Shown here in pieces: positions 42,488 to 53,410 of a stretch of DNA of 64,000 bases. This stretch comes from Orientallactaga sibirica. Its lineage: Eukaryota > Chordata > Mammalia > Rodentia > Dipodidae. Each line of letters starts with the position of its first letter. The stretch's first letter is position 1. The notes under the pieces were generated by a model. It made no database searches, had not been told where the DNA came from, and saw only the letters and a program-made list of their open reading frames with translations. The position numbers and the translations under genes are program-made. The stretch lies in contig JAEOAD010000034.1 of NCBI GenBank assembly GCA_036365145.1, positions 14,475,501 through 14,539,500 of the forward strand. The letters run 5' to 3'.

Positions 42488-42635
42488 ATTTTTTTTCAAG
42501 GTAAGGTCTTACTCTAGTCCAGGTTGATTTGCATCCCACTCAGTAGCTCCAGGCTTACCTTAAATTTATAGCAATCCTACTACCTCAGTCTTCTGAGTGC
42601 TGGGATTAAAGACGTGCACCACCACACCCAGGTTA
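42488..42635 (-). mobile_element. B1 SINE, diverged
   Basis: TTTTTTTCAAGGTAAGGTCTTAC, GAGTGCTGGGATTAAAGACG, CACCACACCCAGG. The middle reads TTGATTTGCATCCCACTC. Confidence 0.87.
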
Positions 42636-42711
42636 AGATTCATTACTTTAGACTGCCTTAGAAAGATAACAAAGAAGTTCTATAATTATCTAATATTCTT
42701 TTAAAATTAAT

Positions 42712-42935
42712 TAATATTTATTTATTTATTTATTTGAGAGAGCAAGAGAGAAAGAGGCAGGCAGAGAAAGAGAGAGAGAGAATGGGTGGTCCAGGGCCTC
42801 CAGCCACTGCAAATGAACCCCAGATACATGTAGCACCTTGTACATCTGGCTTATTTGGGTCCTGGGGAATTGAACTATGGCCCTTTGGCTTTGCAGGCAA
42901 ATGCCTTAACCACTAAGCCAACTCTCCAGCCCCTT
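42712..42935 (-). mobile_element. Dip-like tRNA SINE
   Basis: Complete, near consensus. The flanks TATCTAATATTCTTTTA and TATCTGATATTCTTTTA form a 17-base target duplication with one mismatch. Confidence 0.92.
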
Positions 42936-43458
42936 ATCTGATATTCTTTTACTCAAAAATCTGAGCTTGCTTCTATACAGTATATATCTTGAAATATTTA
43001 CTACTTTGAATTTTTAATTAGGGGAATATGCCCCAGGACAGAAGATAAAATTAATTTCATATGGGAAGATGACAAAACACCTTCAGTAAACATCCATATA
43101 GTGTAAAAATTATCTCTTGTGTAATATTTGGGAATAACAGCTGCTTGTGCAAGTCATTGTTTTGTGTATAGTTCTGGAAGATTTAAGAAGAAAGCTATTT
43201 GATCACAAAAAATGACAACGAAGAAAGCTTTGTCAATTTGTCCACTCATTTTCATTCAACAAGAACATTGCATTTGCCAGCTATGTCAAGAGACATTCTT
43301 CCTGTTCTCCATAAGAACAGCCTAGTGAAATGACAGCATGGAAACAAAATGGCAGTGTCTACAAAGTAAACAACCAGATTATGAAGGTCTTTAGACAGGA
43401 CTTCATGTTTGAATTGTGATTTGAAAAATGAGTAGAAATTTCTGTGAAAGAAAAAGGC
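42936..43458. other. Intronic stretch, no feature recognised
   Basis: AT-rich, unique-looking. The minus-strand open frame near 43252-43491 runs into a SINE head and is not coding. Confidence 0.6.
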
Positions 43459-43722
43459 GGGCTGGAGAGATGGCTCAGTAGTTAAAGTCACTTGTTTGCA
43501 AAGCTTGACTGGCCGGATTCAATTCCCCAGTACTCATATGAAGCCAAATGCACAAAGTGGTGCATGCATCTGGAGTGTTTGTTTGGGGTAGCAAGAGGCC
43601 CTGGTGCATCTATTAATATTCTCATATTCTTTCTCTCTCCTTCTCCCTTCCTTCTTCCCCTCCTCCTTCCTTTTTTCCCTCCCTCCCTCCCTGTCTGCTT
43701 ACAGATAAATACATTTTAAAAA
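43459..43722 (+). mobile_element. Dip-like tRNA SINE with long CT tract
   Basis: GGGCTGGAGAGATGGCTCAG..GCCAAATGCACAAAGTGGTGC..AAGAGGCCCTGG, then about 90 bp of C/T and an ATAAATAC tail. Its TTCAATTCCCCAG box is intact. Confidence 0.88.
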
Positions 43723-44134
43723 ATGAAAAGGTATCTCTATAGATTGCAAAGTGTTCACTATTTCTTGAAGGCAAAGCTGGTAGTGATGAGAGGAAGGGTT
43801 GAAAGAAATTAGAAAATGACAGAAAATGAAACTTTCATCTATTTTTTTCTGTTGTATCTCTCACACCTGGCTGTAGAAGACATTAAGTAAGCATTTGATG
43901 AGCGAACCGATGGCATGAATGAAGAGTAAACAGAGCTAGATCCAAAAGTAGCTCATGTGCCATCAAATTCATTATTTAGACGATATTGAATGGGAGGTGA
44001 TTAGATTTGATTTTTAGGAAAATCACTCTTCCAGAAGTCTGGTGACTAGAAGGAGTGAGCTCAGGTAAGGAGAGCAGTAAGAAGGCTATTGTAATAGTTT
44101 AAGGAAGAGAAGTTCAAAGCCTGATCTAAGGGTT
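43723..44134. other. Intronic stretch, possible unnamed old repeat
   Basis: With 44357-44570 it reads like a widespread old mammalian repeat (CAGTAAGAAGGCTATTGTAATAG, GATGACTCCCATGTTTC, TTCAGGTAGAGAGCTG). I cannot name the family. Confidence 0.4.
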
Positions 44135-44356
44135 TTTAAAAATTTTTTAAATTTTTATTTATTTATTAGAGAGGGAGTGGCAGGCAGAGAGATAGAATGA
44201 GAATGGGCACACCAGGGCCACCAGTCGCTGCAAATGAACTCCAGACACATGTGCGACCTTGTGCATCTGGCTTACATGGGTCCTGGGAAATCAAACCTGG
44301 GGTCTTTGGCTTTTTAGGCAAGCACCTTAATCAGTAAGCCATATCTCCAGCCCTAA
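44135..44356 (-). mobile_element. Dip-like tRNA SINE
   Basis: Flanked by TCTAAGGGTTTT and CCTAAGGTTTTG (target CTAAGG-TTTT). Consensus-like body with CAGTCGCTGC. Confidence 0.88.
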
Positions 44357-45905
44357 GGTTTTGACATTTGCACAGAGACAGGTTAAATAGTTGCTTTATA
44401 TGTATGGAATAAAGGGAAAGGAGCGATGACTCCCATGTTTCTTTCTGGTTTAGGTATAGGAATGAAGAGGTATTCCATTAACTAGATAAAGAATACAAGC
44501 TTAAGATAAGCAAGTTGGAGAGTGATGTTAAGTTTTGAACATGATACTGTGGGACATTCAGGTAGAGAGCTGTCTGGTTGACACTTGCATATCCCTTCTG
44601 TGACAAATCCAAGAAATCATATAAACTATTATAGTCTTACACTATGTGATAGGAAAAATGTAAAAAGTCTCATGGCTTTAATTTTACTTTAAAATAATTT
44701 TATTCTATAAACCAACTATTTTACTTTTTTTGTACCCTTCAATGTGTTTTCTTCTTGGAAGTGGACTTTTTAAGGGTCAAAAGTAGGTAACTCAGCTTTT
44801 ATCCAGTTGTGGTTCGTTTGTTACAATAAGTGTACAGTGTCAAATGGTTTATGACTTGGAAGATATATTAAGCACATTATACCAAGTGCCATGTTAAATT
44901 CATGGAAAATCAAGTAAGACTAAAATTTGAATGTTAATGAGTAGTCAGAAAGGGTTTTGCTCCAAAATGGGCCCTGAGAACATTAAGATTTGTGTGTAAA
45001 TAGACTGCAGCCTGAAAGCTCCATGTTTCAATGTGTTTGATTCTAAAGTTTCCATTTAATACTGTGAATAATTTTCTCTCTTACTCTTCTAATTATTAAC
45101 TAGATAACGACTGTAAGCAAATGTATGGGAAAAAAACTGTCATCTTTTCAGCTTGTAGTGACCTTTATGATAAGATGTCACTGAGCTGATATTGATGCTA
45201 ATTAAGCATGGTACTGTATCTAAACCTTATCACAGACTCCTTTTGTTTAATTTTATTAAGCCACCTTTAGGCCAGTTTGGAATTTTTGAAAAATATTTTA
45301 ATTATTATGAATAGTATTAAAAATATCATTTATTTGGCTTTTGAGAATCTGCCCTACCTGTAGTTGTGCATATGCTAATAGTATTATCAAATTATATAAA
45401 TGTGGTAGTTGATCTCAAGGTACTATGTATTCAACAGTTGAGTATTTATTTTCTTGGTACCAAATACTGTTTATATGTACAGGTACTTTAATAAAGTTGT
45501 GGGAATTAGATATAAATAAGATAACCAGTCTCATTTTAGAGGAGTTTCTGTCCTATCTTAAAATTTTATACTTATATACAATATGTAAAGTTAAAATAAA
45601 ATGTAAAAATTGACTCATATCACAAAATGGATAAGGATCAAAAGACTGAGAAGCTTACATCTGTGGAAACCACTGCTAAATGCATTGAAGCACTAGGATT
45701 TGACCAGTTTTGAAGGAAAAAAAAAAAAGGATTTAGACTATAGAAGTGGAAAAGGCAGGAAAAGGCTTATGGAACAGGAAACAGAAAGATTAATGTCTCA
45801 GAGATGTGCTTACTTGGATGTCAAGTAGAAGAAGAGCAAGGGCAGGATATGAATGTGAGAAGTCTGGCTGGGATTAGACCACAGGGAAAGGGCCAAATGA
45901 TTTAT
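44357..45905. other. Intronic stretch, no young repeat
   Basis: 1.5 kb of AT-rich sequence. I see no named repeat, exon or RNA gene. Confidence 0.55.
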
Positions 45906-46107
45906 TTATTATTTATTTATTTACAAGTATATAGAGATAGAGAGAGAAAAAAAAATGGGTACACCAGGGCCTCTGGCCCCTGAAAACAAACTCCAGATGC
46001 ATGTGCCACTCTGTGCATCTGGCTTTACATGGGTACTGGGGAATCAAACTCAGCTTGTTAGGCTTTGTAGGCAAGTGCCTTAACCACTGAGCCATCTCCC
46101 CAGCCCT
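45906..46107 (-). mobile_element. Dip-like tRNA SINE
   Basis: TTTATTTATTATTTATTTATTTACAAG, GGCCTCTGGCCCCTGAAAAC, GCCATCTCCCCAGCCC. Confidence 0.88.
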
Positions 46108-46139
46108 GAGTTTTATTCATTTATTCATTAATCAGTTTT

Positions 46140-46285
46140 TCTTTTGGTTTTTTGAGGTAGGATTTCACTCTTGTCCAGGTTGATCTGGAATTCACTATGT
46201 AGTCTCAGGGTGGCCTTGAACTTACGGTGATCCTCCTACCTCTGCCTCCCAAGTGCTGGGATTAAAAGCATGCGTCATGCCTGGC
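46140..46285 (-). mobile_element. B1 SINE
   Basis: TTTTTTGAGGTAGGATTTCACTC..GGGATTAAAAGCATGCG, then a deletion and TCATGCCTGGC. Confidence 0.9.
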
Positions 46286-46300
46286 ATTAAACAATTTTTT

Positions 46301-46450
46301 TTTTTTTGGTTTTTCAAGGTAGGGTTTCACTCTAGCCCAGGCTGACCTGGAATTCACTCTGTATTCTCAGGGTGGCCTTGAACTTACTGCGGTCCTCCTA
46401 CCTCTGCCTCCTGAGTGCTGGACTAAAGGCATGTGCCACCATGCCTGGCT
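46301..46450 (-). mobile_element. B1 SINE
   Basis: Target duplication TAAACAATTTTT around 46288-46299 and 46450-46461. Lies head to tail with the previous B1, 3 bp after its end. Confidence 0.92.
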
Positions 46451-46461
46451 AAACAATTTTT

Positions 46462-47113
46462 TAAAGCAGGGATAATAAAGGCACTGTGTTGTAGCAGTAG
46501 TAGACTTATAAATATGTGTAGTGGGGAGTGGTTAAAGGCAGAGGGAGAATTAATGAGAATTGAAATTGGGTATTATAAATGAGAATAGAGAGAATATTGA
46601 GAGAATAAAGAATAGTAAAAAGAGTTAAGTGTCATGATAGTAGTGTTTCTGTGCATATCCCTGGAAATGTGCTTTTTGCATCAATATGTACGTACAATTC
46701 TAAAGGTGGTTTGTTTAGAAATACTAAGCTTCCTTGTGGGGTCCATACACTCTCCCTATGCTTCCTATTTTTTCTGTTTCAGGCTATAAGAATTGAACTC
46801 TGACACCCACTGTATTCCATGGGATTTCAGTCTCTGATAAGTCTTGCTGTTGAAATATCCAGCAGTGTCTCCACACCCATGCTCTTTCTGTGTTGATGAG
46901 AATATAACCAATGGCCCTTTATCTTTTAAGAGCTTTAAAAAGTGCTATTCTTCAGAAGGAGGCTTTTGGGGGTAGCAAACATTGATATGGGGTATTTGAA
47001 AGCTTATATTTGACAAAGTTTTCCATAAACAGAGTTCAAACATAATTATACTTCAAATTTATTTTTCTATTTAATGACTATGACCCTCCCATAACACAGT
47101 TGTATAAAGTATA
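46462..47113. other. Intronic stretch, no feature recognised
   Basis: Unique-looking, AT-rich. Confidence 0.6.
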
Positions 47114-47125
47114 GTCCCCTCCTTT

Positions 47126-47271
47126 TTTGTGGGGATTGAGATAGGGTCTTGCTCTAACTCAGGCTGACCTGGAATTCACTCTATTCTCAGGGCCCCCTCA
47201 AACTCTTCAGCAATCCTCCTACCTCTGCCTCCCGAGTGCTGGGGTTAAAGGTGTGCGCCACCATGCCGGCT
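47126..47271 (-). mobile_element. B1 SINE
   Basis: Flanked by AGTCCCCTCCTTTT (47113-47126) and AGTCCTCTCCTTTT (47274-47287). GGATTGAGATAGGGTCTTGC..GTGCGCCACCATGCC. Confidence 0.92.
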
Positions 47272-47287
47272 TCAGTCCTCTCCTTTT

Positions 47288-48189
47288 GAGGTCATCCATT
47301 TTCCAACAGTTAAATCCCGGTTGCTCAATAGCTCTAGAGGTCAGTTCTCCTGTGGTGTTAAGTATAAAGAGAATAGGGTTCTGATCAGTTATACTATTGT
47401 TTCTCACTGCTTTGTTGAATTGCTGGGTAGCTGTCTGGTCCCTGAATAACCTAAATGCATTATGCTTGCTCACTATTGTGTTGATGTTTTTACTCATTTA
47501 GATTCTTACAGTCAGTAGTGCTTTTTTATTATTTGTATACTTATTCATTTTATTTTGAGTATAGTTAAATTAGTTTTTACAAGTTAAAGTGAATGTTTAA
47601 TGCGTCTTTAGGAACAGAAGGAATGCTTATACTTTAGACACAGTAGATGTTATTTTCTACACAAAACTTGCCCTTGGCTCTGTCTTTTCCATCTTCCTCA
47701 GAGCCATAAACAATAGTCACTATTCTTACAGATAAGCGACTGCTCTGTTTGACAGTAAAATCATTTCTATTTCATGTTATTATCTACTGTACTACTTTCA
47801 CTATCTACTTGTACTACTTTCACTCAAATGAGCAGAACCCATAGTTAGAGCAGACAGCAGTCAAATTCATGTGAAAGAATGCTAGAAGCCCAAGCACTTT
47901 AAGTTTGGAGTGTTTACTGGCACAAACCTTTTGTCCTATTATTAATGTCAGTAACAGAAATAAAAGCTACTTCAATGAGATAGGAACCCGTGAAGAGGTC
48001 ATTAAATATAACTAAGTAAAATTTAAATATAAATTCCATGTGCTTTCTGACTAGCTTCAGGAAAATAGCTAAACTGTTTATCCAGAATTATTTTTGTGGT
48101 CTCAGAGAAAAAGTCGGAGACATTTACAAAGGTGCTTCATATTATCAGGTCCATTTGAAAAAAAAAAAAAAAAAACTGAAATCATTTGG
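47288..48189. other. Intronic stretch, no feature recognised
   Basis: AT-rich; a poly-A run at 48159-48175 without a recognisable element before it. Confidence 0.55.
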
Positions 48190-48650
48190 GAAAAAACATA
48201 CTAGTCTTGCTTTTTTCAGAGATTTCTGTTGGCCCTTTTGTGGGCATTCCATTTGCATCTTGCATATATTTTGCTTTTATTTTCATCAGTGGAGGCTTGT
48301 ACCACCTTCCTAGCCATGTATGACTGATAAAAGAGGAAACCAGAGGGTATGTATGGCTTCAGGAATTTTTTGAAGATCCAGAGCAGAACTGGAATGACAT
48401 ACAAGGAATGCACACCATTGTCCCAGGCTTTAGCTCCCACACTGCATATGAGGCCAAGAAGGAGAACCAAACCACCAGGGAGGCAGGCAAAGGACAGTGC
48501 TGAAGGTTGGTGGGGCTCCATGAATACAGGCCGGGCTGCTGTAAGCCACAGGCAGGGTGGAAGGAACGCCACCACCTAGCCTGCCAAGCTGCTCCAAAGC
48601 ACTGTGGGAACACTGAGAACAGAGCCCATCCACCATTTGTGGCACTGTCA
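48190..48650 (-). other. GC-richer unidentified segment with overlapping minus-strand frames
   Basis: About 450 bp clearly richer in G+C than its surroundings. On the minus strand three frames are open over much of it. One encodes a hydrophobic peptide (GGLVLLLGLICSVG, LYVIPVLLWIF). No ATG context, splice sites or family match is convincing, and no poly-T tail marks it as a retrocopy. It could be a decayed processed pseudogene or an unlisted repeat. Confidence 0.3.
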
Positions 48651-48667
48651 TCAGGCCCCTATCTGTC

Positions 48668-48801
48668 TGTATATGACAGGGACTCCTGCCACTGCAAATG
48701 AATGCCCATCAAGTTTTACATGGAAGGCTGGGGATTTGAACCTGGGCTGGAAGGCTTTGTAAGCAAGCACCTTTAACCCCTGAGCTATCTCCCCAATCCC
48801 A
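48668..48801 (-). mobile_element. Dip-like SINE, diverged
   Basis: CAGGGACTCCTGCCACTGCAAATGAATGCC, ACATGGAAGGCTGGGG, CTTTAACCCCTGAGCTATCTCCCC. Member of the older group seen at 26022 and 53925. Confidence 0.7.
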
Positions 48802-49382
48802 GTGATTTTTATTTTGAGGAAGGATGACTCTATTCCTGTAATGTCAGGTTTGCTCAAGGATGCTATAAATTGGGGCTCCTATGCTACAGATCTTAACTGT
48901 ACACCCCTTTAGTTTATACATGCTACCACACGCACGAGCCAACCCCAAGAGTACTGACTGAGGACATCTCTTTAAAATCTTTCCACTAACAAATTACAAG
49001 TGGTCCCCATCCTCAAGGGTGAGGCACCTTTTTTAGGCATCCCAAACACAAAGTGTCTTGTTAAACTCTTCTTTCTAGACAGTGGGACCTGTTTAGCCTG
49101 TACTTTCATAACTGAGAGAAAGCTAACTTAAATGATTCATTTTAGGAGGATCTGCTTCTGTCCAAATGTCAAAGCAATTGTAAGCTTCTCTTGCTATAGA
49201 AGAAAGCAACCACAGAGATATAATCTCTAGTTAAACTTCTTCCTTATAGTTCATTTGACTACAAGTAAAAAGTTTTAAAGCCTTATAAACCCATAGTGGT
49301 TTCTGGTCTGTAGTCTGCCTTCTGAGATAAAAATGCTGCATAACTTGGAAAATACTACCAACCACTAAGGTATCTTATTTTG

Positions 49383-49383
<1 letters not shown>
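48802..49383. other. Intronic stretch, no feature recognised
   Basis: Unique-looking, no exon-like signal. Confidence 0.6.
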
Positions 49384-49414
<31 letters not shown>

Positions 49415-49497
49415 GTGTGCGCACGCGTGTGTGCACATGTGGGGGGCCGGAGGTTACTGTCAGATATCTTCCTCAATTGCTTTCCACCTTATTTTTT
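49384..49497 (-). mobile_element. (GT)n and 5' part of a B4/RSINE1-like SINE
   Basis: (GT)n at 49384-49430, then GGGGGGCCGGAGGTTACTGTCAG and TTGCTTTCCACCTTATTTTTT. Cut by the L1 tip at 49498. Confidence 0.7.
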
Positions 49498-49630
49498 TAT
49501 AGTTTATTTTTTATTTATATTATTCTGATTTTACATCATAGTGTTGGCTCCATTATCCTCCTCCCTGTCCTCCCTCTTCCAAAGGGACCATCATCAATGG
49601 GGAATGTGGGTCATGCATTGTGGGGGTAGT
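49498..49630 (-). mobile_element. L1 3' tip
   Basis: Target duplication CACCTTATTTTTT at 49485-49497 and 49631-49643. Interior TTATATTATTCTGATTTTACAT and AATGTGGGTCATGCATTGTG is the antisense of the UTR end at 59150-59270. A 133-bp, severely 5'-truncated copy. Confidence 0.9.
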
Positions 49631-49787
49631 CACCTTATTTTTTGTTACTATAGGATGTGTAGTCCTTATCCAAAATGCTTGGAACCAGAAGTGTTTCAGA
49701 TTTTGAAATATTTGTGTAGACTTTACCACTTGAATATTTATTTATTCCTAATACAAAATTTGAAATGTACCAGACCCCAGAACTTTT

Positions 49788-49940
49788 TTTTTTTTTTTTT
49801 TTTGCAAGGTAGGGTCTCACTCTGGTCCAGGCTGACCTAGAATTAACTATGTAGTCTCAGGGTGGCCTTGAACTCTCGGCGATCCTCCTACCTCTGCCTC
49901 CCTAGTGCTGGGATTAAAGGCGTGCACCACCACGCCCGGC
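49788..49940 (-). mobile_element. B1 SINE, young
   Basis: Target CCCCAGAACTTTTT repeats on both sides (from 49775 and from 49940). Consensus-like body, AACTCTCGGCGATCC. Confidence 0.94.
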
Positions 49941-49989
49941 CCCAGAACTTTTTGATGCCATGGCTTTGCTCAAAAACTTTTGGATTCCA

Positions 49990-50600
49990 GGGCTGGAGAG
50001 ATGGCAGTAAATTATGCTTCCTGTTCAAGCATGAAGGCCTGAGGGGCCTTCTTTGACTCTCCAGTACCCACATAAACATCTGGGTGTGGCCATATGTGCA
50101 TGTAACTCCAGTCCTTGAAAGGGGAGCAGAGGGCTGGAGAGATTGCTTGGTGGTTAAGGCGCTTGCCTGAAAGCCAAAGGACCCAGGTTCGACTCCCCAG
50201 TATCCATGTAAGCCAGATGCACAAGAGGGGTGCACACATCTGGAGTTCATTAGCAGTGGCTGGAGGCCCTGGCACGCCCATTCTCTCACTCCCTGCCTAT
50301 TTCTCTCTCTCTCAAGTAAATAAAGAAAAGTAAATGTTAAAAGGGGAGCAGAGACCACGGAATTTCCTGAGCTCTTGAAAACAGCAAGCTCTGGTATCAG
50401 TCAGAGTCTCTGGCTCAAAAGGAGAATGAATGGAAGAAATGATGGAGCAGGACATCTGCCTTTCTGCTCCAGCCACTGTAGATGAGCACATGGGTTGCTG
50501 AAAGGGCATACACACAGGCATATACCACATGCATTGTGCACATGCACCCATATTGCGCACATACACACATACCACATTACACACACACAAGCACACAAGC
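49990..50600 (+). mobile_element. B4/RSINE1-like SINE, sense, split by a young Dip
   Basis: GGGCTGGAGAGATGGCAGTAAATTATGC, TGTTCAAGCATGAAGGCCTGAGG, CATAAACATCTGGGTGTGGCC, TGTAACTCCAGTCC, then after the Dip copy AACAGCAAGCTCTGGTATCAGTCAGAGTCTCTGGCTC and an (AC)n-rich end. The only sense copy of this type in the window. Confidence 0.68.
50132..50339 (+). mobile_element. Dip-like tRNA SINE, young
   Basis: Perfect 14-base duplication AAAGGGGAGCAGAG at 50118-50131 and 50340-50353. Intact internal promoter region TGGTTAAGGCGC and GGTTCGACTCC. Confidence 0.95.
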
Positions 50601-50704
50601 AAAAATCAAAAGTTTTGGATTTCAGATTTTGGGTTTTCAGATTAGGGATACTTAGCCTATAACTCCAACAGTTCCAGGTTAAGTGCATTATCATTTATTG
50701 TTTT

Positions 50705-50880
50705 TTGCTTTATTTCAGGCTAAGTGCTTTGTATTTATTGTCAGGGTAAGGTAACTCATTGAAGTGCTGGTGTTCTTAGTACAGATTAAGAAATAAAAAA
50801 ATTTAATTTGCCTTAAAACAATTACTGAGTGTTAGAAAAAGGCTCAAACCAACATCTGTCTGATTCTGTTGCCTTCAGTT
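50705..50880 (-). mobile_element. Possible MIR remnant
   Basis: GGCTAAGTGCTTTGTATTTATTGTC and GGTAAGGTAACTCATTG recall the antisense MIR 3' part; short and worn. Confidence 0.4.
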
Positions 50881-50902
50881 GGTCCTAGTATTTGTTAAAT
50901 AA

Positions 50903-50904
<2 letters not shown>

Positions 50905-50942
<38 letters not shown>

Positions 50943-51027
50943 ACATGCACGTGTCCATAGTGTGTGTAACTCAGGACCAAATACATGGTAGCCAAGTACT
51001 TTCACTAGGTTACCTCCCAGCCTTTGG
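50905..51027 (-). mobile_element. (GT)n and B4-like remnant
   Basis: (GT)n at 50907-50940, then ATGCACGTGTCCATAG and CCAAGTACTTTCACTAGGTTACC. Middle deleted. Confidence 0.5.
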
Positions 51028-51067
51028 TTTTTGACAGAGGGGACTTTTTAAAATTTATTTACTTCTC

Positions 51068-52366
51068 TTTTAATGTTTATTATTATCAACAAGATGTTTC
51101 ATATGGATACATCATGTGTTAGTACCCTCTTTTCCCTCATCCCTGCCCCCATTCCGCTGGGGACCCTCCTCAGTGGGGTTGCAGGTATTCCCCATGGGGT
51201 TGTGGTTTATGCGTTGTGAGAGTAGTAGTCAGTTATTTTGGGAGGGAAGGAAGGCCTCTGGGCAGGATGTCTCAATCTGTGGCTCTTACAATCTTTCCAC
51301 CCCCTCTTCTGCAAAATGTCCCTGAGCCATGGTGAGTGAGTTTTAAGTCTGCTTCAGTGATGAGTTCTTAGGAGCCTTTGGATCTCTGCTTTGGTAGGTG
51401 TTGAGTATCCTTAGGGTCTGTGTCCTACACCCTGGCGCTTATTGTCAGGCTCAGCATGGAAGCAGCGCTCTTGCTCATCTCCCTAATTCCTCTGTGGTTT
51501 CAGCTGTGGCTTGGCTGAAGTGCGAGGGGTAGTTTATCTCTTCCAGTCTCGCTACCTTCTGAAAAAGAACAAATTCTCCAATGGAGAGTGAAGTTCTCCA
51601 ATGGAGAGTGAAGTTAGCATAGGTTAAATGGGGTAAGCATTATTAATTTAGGGAGAATTTGATGTATGTAACCCCTCTTTTAGCCAAAAACTAGTGAGAG
51701 CTTGACACACTGAAGAACATAATAACTATTTGTTATTCACTGAGGCTGTATGCCAGCCACTATTGCACTGGTGTATACATTGTGTCAGGATGTTTGCTTC
51801 TGAGTAGCTTAGACCTCTGGTTGCTCTAACTGTTGTTGGCCATTTTCCCCCAGTAGCTCATGTAGAGCTTTCTAGCACTAGACAGGCTAACTATCTGGGG
51901 ACTGGCTTTCTTCTGAATTCCAGCCAGGTCTCTCCATGCTGTGTGTCAGCAGCATATGGTGTCTTCAGCAATAGGGTCTTAGCTTTTGCCTTAGGCAGGT
52001 AATCAAGTGCTTTGATAGAAAGTTGTCTTGACTTGGGGACCTTGTAGGTCTGTCTAATCAACAGCTCAATGTGGGTAGCAAGCAATTTCTGGTACTAGGA
52101 ATTACAAATCAGAGACAGAAAAAAAAATTTCTTTTAAGCTTAGGCTTCATCCCACCCTCACCAGATCCCTACTTTTCAGGTGTTCCCCCCTTATTTCTTA
52201 TGAGGGTTATATCTTTTAGGCTATCTCCAAAGATAAAGGTTTCTATGATATCAGCTCATTTTAGATTTAATTTTGTGTTTGTTTCCCTCCTTCCTCTTTT
52301 CCTCCCCCCAAACCCTTCCATCCCTATTGTCTGGGCCTTGAGTTGCCTATTAGGTATGATAGCAAC
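51068..52366 (-). mobile_element. L1 3' UTR with ORF2 end, antisense
   Basis: Antisense match to the whole 3' UTR of the large L1: GGGGACCCTCCTCAGTGGGG, GCTCTTACAATCTTTCCACCCC, CAATGGAGAGTGAAGTT, GTCAGCAGCATATGGTG, CCTTCCATCCCTATTGTC..GGCCTTGAG. It stops where ORF2 ends (GGTATGATAGCAACTTGAG against 24526-24545). A 20-base local duplication (TTCTCCAATGGAGAGTGAAG) lies at 51570-51615. Confidence 0.87.
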
Positions 52367-52517
52367 TTGAGAGAGAGGGAGAGAGACAAAAAGGCAGATA
52401 ATAGAATGGGCATGCCAGGGCCTCCAGCCACTGCAAGTGAACTCCATATGCATGAGCAACCTGGGTCACTAGGCTTCACAGACAAGTGCCTTAACCATTA
52501 AGCAATTTCTCCAGCCC
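52367..52517 (-). mobile_element. Dip-like SINE with deleted middle
   Basis: GA tract, GGGCATGCCAGGGCCTCC, then CATATGCATGAGCAACCTGGGTCACTAGG: the GTGCATCTGGCTTAC part is gone. Tail abuts the L1. Confidence 0.85.
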
Positions 52518-52622
52518 AAGACAAGGTCTTTCTATGTCACTGAGGCTGGCTTTAAATTTGTGATCCTCCTTTCTTTGTCTCCTAGTGCTGGTAGTACATG
52601 TGTGAGCAAATTCGCCTGGTTC
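52518..52622 (-). mobile_element. Proto-B1-like fragment
   Basis: AGACAAGGTCTTTCTATGTCACTGAGGCTGG..CTAGTGCTGGTAGTACATGTGTG. Confidence 0.5.
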
Positions 52623-52720
52623 CTCTGCTTATTGTTGTTGTTTTTTAAAATAAATTAGCCATTCATTTAGTTTATCTGCTATGCAGATAGGTTCCTAGCA
52701 TTAAAAATTATATAACTGAG

Positions 52721-52904
52721 AGCTGGGTGTGGTGGCACATGCTTTTAATCCCAGTACTTGGGAGGCACAGATAGGAGGATTGCCATGAGTTTGAGGCTAA
52801 CCTGAGACGACATAGTGAATTCCAGGTCAGTCTGAGCTAGAGTGAGACCCTGCCTCCAAAACCAAAACTGAACAAAAGAAAAGACAAAAACAAAACAAAC
52901 AAAC
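52721..52904 (+). mobile_element. B1 SINE, first of four
   Basis: Starts GCTGGGTGTGGTGGCACATGC, ends ACCCTGCCTCCAAAACC plus an A/C-rich tail. Preceded by AAAAATTATATAACTGAG (52703-52720). Confidence 0.93.
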
Positions 52905-52920
52905 AAAAATTATATAACTG

Positions 52921-53085
52921 AGCCGGGCATGATGGTGCACGCCATTAATCTCAGCACTCATGAGGCAGAGGTAGGAGGATTGCCATAAATTTGAGGCTAC
53001 CCTGAGACTACATAGTGAATTCCAGGTCAGTATGAGCTAGAGTGAGACCCTACCTCAAAAAAACAAACCCAAAAAACAAACAAAC
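52921..53085 (+). mobile_element. B1 SINE, second of four
   Basis: GCCGGGCATGATGGTGCACGCC..TACCTCAAAAAAACAAACCC. Preceded by the same AAAAATTATATAACTGAG (52905-52922). Confidence 0.93.
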
Positions 53086-53102
53086 AAAAAAATTATATAA
53101 CT

Positions 53103-53268
53103 GGGCATGGCAGCTTGTGTTTTAAATCCCAGTACATGGGAGTAATCCTGAGGTTATGAGAATCATTATGCATTTGAGGCCAACCCAGGCTACAGAGTGA
53201 GTCCAGGTCATCCTTGGTTAGAGTAAGACTTTGCTTCAAAAAATAAATAAATAAATAAAATAAAACAC
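53103..53268 (+). mobile_element. B1 SINE, third of four
   Basis: GGGCATGGCAGCTTGTGTTTTAAATCCC, with an inserted AATCCTGAGGTTATGAGAATC. Preceded by AAAAATTATATAACTG, followed by AAATTATATGAATG (53271-53284). Confidence 0.9.
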
Positions 53269-53300
53269 CCAAATTATATGAATGATATTATACATTATCA

Positions 53301-53410
53301 GCCAGGGCATGGTGGCTCATACCTTTATCCCAGCTGAGGTAGGAGGATTGATATGAGTTCAAGCCAAAACTGGGCTAGAGTGAGACCCTGCTTCAAAAAA
53401 AATTTTTTTT
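53301..53410 (+). mobile_element. B1 SINE, fourth, internally deleted
   Basis: GCCAGGGCATGGTGGCTCATACC..GTAGGAGGATTGATATGAGTTC..GTGAGACCCTGCTTC. The GAGACTACATAGTGAATTCCAG part is missing. Confidence 0.85.

Noticed and set aside
48216..48575. Assignment of the hydrophobic minus-strand frame to a TMEM14-like pseudogene
   Set aside because: A few glycine and proline positions can be lined up, but only with frame changes and a 30-residue gap. Not enough to name it.
52701..53410. Regularly spaced repeats with a shared short motif as a CRISPR-like array
   Set aside because: Units are B1 SINEs of about 165-185 bp and the shared motif is the insertion target. The genome is mammalian.
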